Below are positions 5,741 through 11,740 of a DNA stretch of 11,740 bases, one piece after another. Positions within the stretch are counted from its first letter, which is position 1; each line of letters opens with the position of its first letter. The DNA is from an uncultured Clostridia bacterium (GTDB lineage Bacteria > Bacillota > Clostridia > Christensenellales > Pumilibacteraceae). The translations under genes and the position numbers were made by a program. Where the stretch lies: NCBI GenBank assembly GCA_947385185.1, contig CANDJX010000043.1, positions 1 to 11,740 on the forward strand. The letters are read 5' to 3'. A model generated the notes under the pieces. That model was given only the letters and a program-made list of their open reading frames with translations. It searched no databases and was not told the origin of the DNA.

Positions 5741-6721
5741 TTATTTCAGAATCCAGTCAATATAGACTCCGTATCCGCGTACGGGATTATTTGTCAGAAC
5801 GTGCGTAAGAGCGCCCGCGATACGACCGTCCTGTATTATCGGACTGCCACTCATTCCCTGCAGTATACCGCCCGTCATTCGCAACAAATTTTCGTCCGTC
5901 ACACGGATTACGAGTCCTTTTTCGCTTGCGCCGTTCTGCCTGACGGCTTTTACAATCTCAATATCGAAAAACGACGGTTCGCCGCCTATCGTCGTCAGTA
6001 TACTCGCCTTGCCCGGCTTTACCTCCGACCTCGGCAGCGTCGCATATTTTTCTCCCGTTTCCGCGACGGCAACGTTTCCTTTAAGCCCGAACGCCGAGTT
6101 TTCGGTAACGGTCGCATACGGCGTATTTTCCGAGCACTTGCCTATCAGTCTGCCCGCTTTGCCGGTAGTCGGTTTCTGATAACCGCAAATATCGCACTTG
6201 TATACGCTTCCGCTGCGGCACACAAAGTCCGAAGTGGAATCGGAGTCCGAAATCGGATGTCCCAAAGCATACATTTTTCCGTCGGCTGTATAGCACGTTA
6301 CGGTTCCCAACCCGGATATGCCGTCTTTTGTCTGGAAACCGAGTCTGAGCTTCCCCGAGCACACGTCGCGTTCGGGTACGGTCTTGATTTCGACTGACGC
6401 ATTATTGCGCATCACGGTAAGCGATATGGGAATATTTATATCGTCCTCGTTGTATAATCTTACTATATCCGACCTCGATCCGACCTTAATTCCGTTAACG
6501 CTCTTTATTACGTCGCCCGATTTGAGCCGACCGTCGACGAAGCAATCATCGGTAACGGATTTGACGATCGGTCCGTCGCTTAGAAGTTCGATACTTATGG
6601 GAAAACCTCCGATATATACTTCGCCGACTTCCGCCGCGCCGACCTGCGAAAAAGAAGTCTGAGACAAGCAAACGACAATGCATATTATCAATGTCAACGA
6701 AGCAAACCTGATTTTACTCAT
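5741..6721 (-). CDS. spoIVB: SpoIVB serine peptidase (family S55)
   Basis: SpoIVB is a secreted PDZ-containing serine peptidase made in the forespore that signals across the intermembrane space to trigger sigma-K activation in the mother cell. The 326-residue product has a signal-anchor helix at about 8-24, a PDZ domain at about 38-112 (SGDVIKSVNGIKV at 68-80), and the S55 peptidase domain. The catalytic region is seen as GHPI with His 155 and GMSGSP at 289-294, followed by the family ending THV...GYGVYIDWILK. The frame stays open upstream to a GTG at 6784, but that start falls within the recN terminator; ATG 6721 gives a proper N-terminus and is preferred, although it has no Shine-Dalgarno. 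Four cysteines (168, 176, 179, 196) including CDIC are unusual. spo0A, the usual next gene, is replaced by a membrane-protein gene. Confidence 0.95.
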   Translation of the reverse strand: MSKIRFASLTLIICIVVCLSQTSFSQVGAAEVGEVYIGGFPISIELLSDGPIVKSVTDDCFVDGRLKSGDVIKSVNGIKVGSRSDIVRLYNEDDINIPISLTVMRNNASVEIKTVPERDVCSGKLRLGFQTKDGISGLGTVTCYTADGKMYALGHPISDSDSTSDFVCRSGSVYKCDICGYQKPTTGKAGRLIGKCSENTPYATVTENSAFGLKGNVAVAETGEKYATLPRSEVKPGKASILTTIGGEPSFFDIEIVKAVRQNGASEKGLVIRVTDENLLRMTGGILQGMSGSPIIQDGRIAGALTHVLTNNPVRGYGVYIDWILK

Positions 6722-6758
6722 AATTCTATATTGAGTCGGTAATTTGACGGTTATGCGT

Positions 6759-6790
6759 AAAAAAACAAGACCGCGCGCTCGCACGGTCTT
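6759..6790 (-). terminator. Intrinsic terminator after recN
   Basis: On the minus strand AAGACCGTGC pairs with GCGCGGTCTT to form a 10-bp stem (one G-U pair) closed by a GAGC tetraloop, followed by G and seven Ts (6765-6759). It begins 21 nt after the recN stop and separates the repair/metabolic genes from spoIVB. Confidence 0.9.
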
Positions 6791-6804
6791 ACAATTTATG
6801 TATT
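6789..6804 (-). repeat. 16-bp 3'-UTR element, copy 2 (after recN)
   Basis: Minus-strand AATACATAAATTGTAA, identical to 1482-1497. It starts 6 nt after the recN stop, the same spacing as after scpB, and its last two bases form the start of the terminator stem. A looser match (TACATAATTTG, one mismatch in 11) follows the membrane gene at 5021-5031 but has no hairpin. Confidence 0.7.
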
Positions 6805-6810
6805 CGTTGT

Positions 6811-8505
6811 TTATTCCCCGCTTTTATATCTGTCGCTCCATTCTTTAAGTTCGACCGCCGTCTGACGCGCCGCCGAACTTATGTCGCGCGCGCCCGAGAG
6901 TCGCGATATTTCGTCGATCATACCGCTATAGTCGAGCAATTTAACGTTCGTCGACGTAGTGTGACCGTCGGAGCGCTTTTCGATATAATACTGACTGTCC
7001 GCCATCGAAGCGATCTGCGGCAAGTGAGTCACGCAAAGAACCTGATTGCTTCTTGAAATATCCGCAAGTTTTTTCGCCACTTCCTGTCCTATTTTTCCGC
7101 TTATTCCCGTATCGATCTCATCGAAAATCATTGTTTCTATGCCGACGTACTTGCTCAGAACGACTTTAAGCGCGAGCATAAAACGCGACATTTCTCCTCC
7201 CGAAATGATTTTCGCAAGCGGGAGAAGCGGTTGACCGAGATTGGGAGAAAGCATGAATTCCTCGTCGTCGGCGCCGAGCGCCGTCACGGAGCCGTCGAGT
7301 TTGTCTATATCCGGCAACGGCGCAAATGCTACCTTGAATTCGGAATTTTTCATACCGAGCGTATCGAGCTCTTTTTTTACGTCCGCTTCGAGTTTTATCG
7401 CGCCTTTTCTGCGTATATCCGAAACGCGCTCGCACTCCGCGTAAAGTTCCGCTTTGACCTTTCCGGCTTTTTCGCAAAGATAATCATACTCTTCGTCGCT
7501 GTCCGTAAGCATATCGAGCTCCTCTTTCAATTTGCCGAGCTTGTCCGGCAACGACGACAGATCTCCGTATTTCTTCTTAATGACCCGAATAACGGACAAT
7601 CGGTTTTCGGCGCGCTCGAGATCGCGCTCGTCGAAATCGACAGCCGACAGCATATCCGACAACGTGGCGGAAATATCGTCAAGTTCGATCGAAAGCGCAT
7701 TCAGGCGTTCGGATAACTCGCCGTATTCGCCGGCAATTTGAGCAATAGAGGACAAAGATCGTATCGCCTCGTATATTTTGTCGGTTCCGCATTCCTCGTC
7801 CGTAAGCGCGGATACGGCTCCGCCGAGCGCCGATTTTATTTTCTCGGAATGATTGGCTTTCGTGCGAAACTCGATGAGTTCTTCCTCCTCGCCGTCGCTT
7901 ATCGCCGCCCGTTCGATTTCGTCTATCTGATATTTCAGAATATCTATGCGTTGCAAACGTTGTTCCGTATTTCCTATCGCGGCGATCTTCTTTTTTATAT
8001 CGACGTAATTTTTGTATTTTTCTCCGAGAACAGCCAGCGGTCCGGACAATTCCGACGCAAGATATGCGTCGAGAATGCAAGAATGTTCGCGCTTGTTCCC
8101 GAGTATCTGATATTCGTTTTGCCCGCAAATGTCCACGAAATGCGACATTATGCTTTTAAGCATTTTCGTCGTAACCGTCTTTCCGTTCAGTCGTATATCG
8201 TTTTTTCCGTCCGCAGAAAATTTACGGGTAACAACGAGCTGAACGTCGCTTTCCAGTCCGTACTCGTCGAGAAACGCGGTTTTGCTCTCGTCCGTAAACG
8301 TAAAAAGCCCCTCTACGAATCCGTTTTCGGCGCCGTAGCTGAGCATGGTTTTATCATATTTGCCGCCCATAAGCAGCATAAGAGCGTCCACGATTATGGA
8401 TTTTCCCGCGCCCGTTTCTCCGCTTAAGACGTTGAGCTTATCCGAGAACTCCAATTCCGCGTCGGAAACAAGCGCGAGATTGCGAATTGTAATGCGTTCC
8501 AACAT
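6811..8505 (-). CDS. recN: DNA repair protein RecN
   Basis: RecN is a cytoplasmic SMC-like ATPase that acts early in double-strand-break repair. At 564 residues it has the normal family length. The N-terminal ATPase lobe carries Walker A GETGAGKS at 29-36; a long coiled-coil middle (about 160-400) follows; the C-terminal lobe has the ABC signature SGGEMSRF from 435 and Walker B MIFDEID at 459-465, then CVTHLPQIA with the switch His. The ATG at 8505 lies 6 nt after the argR stop; only a distant GGAG (15 nt upstream) is present, so translation probably relies on coupling to argR. The adjacency argR-recN is conserved in Firmicutes. The gene ends at a strong terminator. Confidence 0.97.
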   Translation of the reverse strand: MLERITIRNLALVSDAELEFSDKLNVLSGETGAGKSIIVDALMLLMGGKYDKTMLSYGAENGFVEGLFTFTDESKTAFLDEYGLESDVQLVVTRKFSADGKNDIRLNGKTVTTKMLKSIMSHFVDICGQNEYQILGNKREHSCILDAYLASELSGPLAVLGEKYKNYVDIKKKIAAIGNTEQRLQRIDILKYQIDEIERAAISDGEEEELIEFRTKANHSEKIKSALGGAVSALTDEECGTDKIYEAIRSLSSIAQIAGEYGELSERLNALSIELDDISATLSDMLSAVDFDERDLERAENRLSVIRVIKKKYGDLSSLPDKLGKLKEELDMLTDSDEEYDYLCEKAGKVKAELYAECERVSDIRRKGAIKLEADVKKELDTLGMKNSEFKVAFAPLPDIDKLDGSVTALGADDEEFMLSPNLGQPLLPLAKIISGGEMSRFMLALKVVLSKYVGIETMIFDEIDTGISGKIGQEVAKKLADISRSNQVLCVTHLPQIASMADSQYYIEKRSDGHTTSTNVKLLDYSGMIDEISRLSGARDISSAARQTAVELKEWSDRYKSGE

Positions 8506-8511
8506 ACGAAC

Positions 8512-8958
8512 TTAAAGCATCTCCTTCAATTGAGCGGCAATTTCGTCCGCAAGTTCGGCGGTTTTCGTCACGACGAGGACGGTATCGTCGCCTGCGACGC
8601 AACCGAGCACGTTGCCGTTTTCCAGCCTGTCGATGTTCATTCCCACCGTCGAAGCGCCGCCCGGAACGGTGCGTATCACGACAAGATTCTGCGCGGACGT
8701 AATCGATATGACAGCGTTGCGATAAATATTTTCGATATTCGAAGAAAAATGTTTGGAGTGTCCCGTTTCTTTAACGTAACGCTGACGACCTTTATCGCTG
8801 ATCTTTACAAGCCCCAATTCCTTGATGTCGCGCGAAACCGTCGCCTGAGTGACGGCAAAACCGGCGTCGATAAGCGCCGACGCAAGTTCTTCCTGCGTTT
8901 CTATCGGTCTGTCGTTTATGACTTCGAGTATCTTGAACTGTCTTGCATTACGCGCCAT
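8512..8958 (-). CDS. argR: Arginine repressor ArgR/AhrC
   Basis: ArgR is an arginine-responsive hexameric regulator that represses arginine biosynthesis and activates catabolism genes. The 148-residue product has the N-terminal winged helix with recognition motif TQATVSRDIKELGLVK (37-52) and the C-terminal oligomerisation and arginine-binding domain with TVPGGASTVG (97-106) and the GDD triad (123-125) whose aspartates bind L-arginine. The length is typical. The ATG at 8958 overlaps the end of nadK by 11 nt and has GGAGAGG 6 nt upstream, so it is co-translated with nadK. A perfect ARG-box palindrome upstream of nadK (9787-9800) suggests that ArgR controls its own transcription. Confidence 0.97.
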   Translation of the reverse strand: MARNARQFKILEVINDRPIETQEELASALIDAGFAVTQATVSRDIKELGLVKISDKGRQRYVKETGHSKHFSSNIENIYRNAVISITSAQNLVVIRTVPGGASTVGMNIDRLENGNVLGCVAGDDTVLVVTKTAELADEIAAQLKEML

Positions 8959-9766
8959 GATTTTCCTCTCCTATATCGCCGTCGAGTTTTTCGTGAAGTT
9001 TCGAATAAAAATTTTTCTCGTCCAATTTAACAAACACGGCTTCGATATTCGATTTTACCACCCTTATGCAATCGGTATTTTCGTCCTCCACGCGCCCGTC
9101 CGCAATAACGCAAGCCGGTTCTTCGCTGAAAATTTCCACGCGCTCGCAGGCGTCGACGACCACGGGTTTTGCCGAAAGATGATGCCCGCTTATGGGAACG
9201 AGCACGTTGCACTTTACGCGCGGACCGATGATCGGTCCTCCGGACGCCAGAGCATATCCCGTCGAGCCCGTCGGCGTACTGACGATAAATCCGTCGCACT
9301 TGAACCGGCTGAGCACCGATCCGCCGACCCTGACCGTAAGCGTGACGGTACGACCTATATTTTTTTTATAAAGCGCGATTTCATTCAACGCGTGCAGTCG
9401 CCTGCCGCCGACTTCGGTTTCGATCATATCTCGCTTGCTCAAAGAGTAATCGCCCGAGCAAAGTCTTTCGACGCACTCCCCGAGTCGTTCTTCGCCGCAT
9501 TCGGTCAAGAAACCTATATGTCCGAGATTTATACCGAGCAAAGGTATCCCGCGAGCCGCGGCAAAGCCCACTGCGGACAGAATAGTTCCGTCGCCGCCGA
9601 GAGTTATTATGACGTCGGGCAGAAGCGACGAGTCCGAATCGAGCAATTTACGCAGTTCTTCGTTCACGACAAAACGAACGCCTTTATTTTTGAGCAAAAT
9701 CATAAGACGTTTCGTAACCGTCAGATCATGATCCCTTTCGGGATTCGCGTAAATTCCTACAAACAT
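8948..9766 (-). CDS. nadK: NAD kinase
   Basis: NAD kinase phosphorylates NAD to NADP in the cytoplasm, using ATP or polyphosphate. The 272-residue product shows the family signature GGDG at 57-60, GINLGHIGFL (78-87), the NE motif at 128-129 and the conserved STPTGSTGYALASGGP at 163-178. The N-terminus MFVGIYANPERD is the usual first beta strand, so ATG 9766 is very likely correct. There is no Shine-Dalgarno; a perfect -10 TATAAT ends 6 nt before the ATG, so the message may be leaderless. The gap after dxs is only 27 bp. tlyA, commonly found between dxs and nadK or argR, is absent. The end overlaps argR by 11 nt. Confidence 0.97.
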   Translation of the reverse strand: MFVGIYANPERDHDLTVTKRLMILLKNKGVRFVVNEELRKLLDSDSSLLPDVIITLGGDGTILSAVGFAAARGIPLLGINLGHIGFLTECGEERLGECVERLCSGDYSLSKRDMIETEVGGRRLHALNEIALYKKNIGRTVTLTVRVGGSVLSRFKCDGFIVSTPTGSTGYALASGGPIIGPRVKCNVLVPISGHHLSAKPVVVDACERVEIFSEEPACVIADGRVEDENTDCIRVVKSNIEAVFVKLDEKNFYSKLHEKLDGDIGEENHGA

Positions 9767-9772
9767 ATTTTA

Positions 9773-9801
9773 ATTATATAACAAGATGAATAATTATTCA
9801 A
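9773..9801 (-). promoter_or_regulatory. Candidate sigma-A-type promoter for nadK-argR-recN
   Basis: Minus-strand -35 TTGAAT (9801-9796), a 17-nt spacer and a perfect -10 TATAAT (9778-9773). Transcription would start at or next to the A of the nadK ATG. The -35 overlaps the dxs stop codon, so the promoter is packed into the gene junction. Confidence 0.6.
9787..9800. promoter_or_regulatory. ARG box (ArgR operator) inside the nadK-argR-recN promoter
   Basis: TGAATAATTATTCA is a perfect 14-bp palindrome that fits the core TGAATWWWWATTCA of the known ArgR/AhrC operator. It overlaps the -35 and most of the upstream half of the spacer of the promoter at 9773-9801, where a bound ArgR would block RNA polymerase. 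argR is the second gene downstream. Confidence 0.65.
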
Positions 9802-11623
9802 GCGTTTTTTTGCCGTATGCGACATATGAGTTTATTATTTTTCTCAAATTCTCCTCGGTAAGCCCCTCCGACGCAAAAGCCGATGCGACCGACAGCTTAT
9901 CGCAATACGGGTCGGCAAAGCCGAGATTCACGAGATCGCACGCGATTCCCGCGCTGCGCAAATGCCGCAAAACGCTCTCGCCGAATCCGCCGGAAATTAT
10001 TCCGTCCTCAAGAGTGATGACGAGGTTGCCTTTACGGTTGAGTCCGGACAGCATTCCGACGTCGAGCGGACTTACCGTGCAAGCGTTGACAAGCGTACAA
10101 TCGATATTACGCGCCAGCTCGAGCATTCTGTTTCCTACCGCAAGAACAGTCGCGCGGTTTTTACTTTCTTTAATCGTTTCCCATTTTCCGAGCGAGAATT
10201 TTTTTCCGTTCGGAATAATATCATGGTATCCTTTGGGATAACGGATTGCGAGCGGCGAATCGAACGTAAGAGAAAAATCGAGCATCTCTTTCAGTTCATT
10301 GCCGTTCTTGGGCGACAGTATCGTCATATTCGGCATTTGCAACAGATACGATATATCGAACAGTCCCTGATGCGTCAAGCCGTCCGAACCTATCGCGCCG
10401 GCGCGATCGATAAGAAACCTTACGGGAAGTTTATTCAGACACACGTCGTGAAGCACCTGGTCGTAGGCTCGCTGCAAAAACGACGAATATACCGCGAAAT
10501 ACGGTTTCATACCCGCAGCGGCAAGTCCGGCGCACATAGCCGCGGCGTGTTGCTCGGCGATTCCCACGTCATAGCACCGACCCGGATATTTTTCATGCAT
10601 AGCGGTAAGTCCCGTCCCCGAAAGCATCGCCGCAGTGACCGCGACGACCTTATCGTCCCTGTCCGCGAGTTCCACGATCTTTTCGGATACGACCGAAGAA
10701 TACTTTTGCATTTGTTCGGCTTTGCCTTCCACGCCGTGATACTTCTCGGGGTCTTTTTCCGCCTCGTACATACCGTTGCCCTTGTTTGTAATGAGATGAA
10801 GTACGACGGGTTGCTTTCCGCTTTTGACCTGCGTCAGTATACGCACCGTTTCGCGTATATTATGTCCGTCGAACGCTCCGTAATATTTGATACCGAGCTG
10901 CTCGAACATTTTGTTCGTTATAACCTGACGCTTGACCCAGGACTTTGCCCTTTCGGTAATTTTCACAAGCGCGGGTCCGATAAGAGGAATACCGTCGATA
11001 CCGCTTTTGAAAACCGTCTTAAGCGAGCGGTATCTTTTGCTGAGCCGCAGTTTTCCGAGATACGTCGACATAGCGCCGACGTTCTTCGAGATCGACATAT
11101 TATTGTCGTTCAGTATGATTATCATGCGCGTGCCCGATTCGCCTATATTGTTTAACGCCTCGTAAGACATTCCGCCCGTCAACGCGCCGTCGCCTATGAC
11201 GGAAATAACGTTGTAATTTTCTCCGGCAAGATCTCTGGCGCGCGCATAGCCGAGCCCTACGGACAGCGACGTACTGCTGTGCCCCGTAGAAAAAGCGTCG
11301 CAATCGCTTTCGCGCATATTTTCGAAGCCCGTAATACCGCCGTCGGTCCGGAGCTTTTCGAACGCGTCGCGTCTGCCGGTTATGATTTTATGCGCATACG
11401 ACTGATGACCGACGTCGAAAATAATCTTGTCGTTCGGACAATCGAAAACGTAATGAAGCGCAATGGTAAAATCGACGGAACCGAGATTGGACGACAGGTG
11501 TCCGCCGTTTTTATTGACAACGTCTATTATGTACGCCCTCACTTCCTGCGCGTAGATCTCAAGTTCCTTCATCGAAAGCTTCTTGAGATCCGCCGGCGAA
11601 TTGACTTTTTCAAGATATGACAT
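9794..11623 (-). CDS. dxs: 1-deoxy-D-xylulose-5-phosphate synthase
   Basis: Dxs condenses pyruvate and glyceraldehyde-3-phosphate to DXP, the first step of the MEP route to isoprenoids; it uses thiamine diphosphate and acts as a cytoplasmic dimer. The 609-residue product is near the usual 620. Thiamine-diphosphate and metal binding is seen in GDGALTGGMSYEALNN (144-159) and NDNNMSIS (172-179); conserved histidines occur in HLSS (42) and GHQS (73). The pyrimidine domain has the catalytic Glu in GIAEQHA (Glu 357), and DRAGAIGSDGLTHQG (406-420) is a further family signature. A C-terminal transketolase domain follows. ATG 11623 directly abuts the ispA stop codon; only a weak GGACGG 7 nt upstream serves as ribosome binding site, so translation is probably coupled to ispA. 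Confidence 0.98.
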   Translation of the reverse strand: MSYLEKVNSPADLKKLSMKELEIYAQEVRAYIIDVVNKNGGHLSSNLGSVDFTIALHYVFDCPNDKIIFDVGHQSYAHKIITGRRDAFEKLRTDGGITGFENMRESDCDAFSTGHSSTSLSVGLGYARARDLAGENYNVISVIGDGALTGGMSYEALNNIGESGTRMIIILNDNNMSISKNVGAMSTYLGKLRLSKRYRSLKTVFKSGIDGIPLIGPALVKITERAKSWVKRQVITNKMFEQLGIKYYGAFDGHNIRETVRILTQVKSGKQPVVLHLITNKGNGMYEAEKDPEKYHGVEGKAEQMQKYSSVVSEKIVELADRDDKVVAVTAAMLSGTGLTAMHEKYPGRCYDVGIAEQHAAAMCAGLAAAGMKPYFAVYSSFLQRAYDQVLHDVCLNKLPVRFLIDRAGAIGSDGLTHQGLFDISYLLQMPNMTILSPKNGNELKEMLDFSLTFDSPLAIRYPKGYHDIIPNGKKFSLGKWETIKESKNRATVLAVGNRMLELARNIDCTLVNACTVSPLDVGMLSGLNRKGNLVITLEDGIISGGFGESVLRHLRSAGIACDLVNLGFADPYCDKLSVASAFASEGLTEENLRKIINSYVAYGKKTLE

Positions 11624-11740
11624 TTATAAACCGTCCGTTATTCTGAGCAGAAACGCCGATGCTATACTTTTCAGGAACTCCGTATCTCCGTCGATTTTAT
11701 CGAGCAGAGCTTCCGTTTCGCGCTCCAGACGAATCAATTC
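11624..11740 (-). CDS. ispA: C-terminal end of a polyprenyl (farnesyl) diphosphate synthase (partial)
   Basis: The last 38 codons of a gene entering from the right edge, ending in TAA immediately before the dxs ATG. The visible tail (ELIRLERETEALLDKIDGD, then TEFLKSIASAFLLRITDGL) is helical and resembles the C-terminal helix of trans-prenyltransferases, where LxxLAxxxxxR is common before the end. In Firmicutes ispA lies directly upstream of dxs, which supports the call. No catalytic motif falls inside the window, so the identity rests on context plus this weak similarity. Confidence 0.65.
   Translation of the reverse strand, partial: ELIRLERETEALLDKIDGDTEFLKSIASAFLLRITDGL

Noticed and set aside
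6727..6756. Sigma-G/F-like promoter before spoIVB (GCATAA, 17 nt, CAATATA)
   Set aside because: The -10 match is imperfect and it ends only 5 nt before the ATG, so it would need a leaderless start; chance similarity in AT-rich DNA is as likely.
6722..6784. N-terminal extension of SpoIVB from GTG 6784
   Set aside because: The extension is encoded by the recN terminator hairpin and its T-tract, and ATG 6721 gives a normal signal-anchor N-terminus.

Overview
The window reads as a chromosomal core-gene block from an endospore-forming Firmicute of the Clostridia type. The basis is spoIVB, a ytfJ/gerW-type spore gene, two low-molecular-weight penicillin-binding proteins of the DacF/DacB type, scpA/scpB, the MEP-pathway gene dxs and an AhrC-type argR. 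Gene order matches, with gaps, two blocks known from Bacillus and Clostridia: ispA-dxs-(tlyA)-(nadK)-argR-recN-spoIVB-(spo0A), and M50 protease-scpA-scpB-DUF2953-ytfJ-dacB. All thirteen genes lie on the minus strand, so transcription runs from the right edge to the left. I see no mobile element, CRISPR array, RNA gene or phage gene.

Layout in the direction of transcription: C-terminal end of ispA (11740-11624); dxs (11623-9794); nadK, argR and recN (9766-6811), ending at a strong intrinsic terminator (6790-6759); spoIVB (6721-5741); a five-helix membrane protein of uncertain identity (5649-5035); a DacF-like D,D-carboxypeptidase (4977-3811); M50 metalloprotease, scpA and scpB (3729-1504), with a good housekeeping promoter in front and an intrinsic terminator behind; a DUF2953 protein, ytfJ, and the N-terminal part of a second D,D-carboxypeptidase that runs off the left edge.

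The genes cover isoprenoid precursor synthesis (ispA, dxs), NADP supply (nadK), arginine regulation (argR), recombinational repair (recN), chromosome condensation (scpAB) and sporulation with cortex or wall remodelling (spoIVB, ytfJ, two dac genes).

The most interesting signals are regulatory. A perfect ARG-box palindrome lies inside a promoter directly ahead of nadK-argR-recN, which predicts ArgR autoregulation and probably a leaderless nadK mRNA. An identical 16-base element sits exactly 6 nt after the stop codons of scpB and recN, each time directly before a terminator hairpin. The scpB terminator overlaps the apparent start of the DUF2953 gene. A 19-bp perfect palindrome plus spaced Spo0A-box-like repeats sit upstream of the membrane gene. 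SpoIVB carries an unusual four-cysteine cluster. The coding content is ordinary and well conserved; I found no wholly new gene system.
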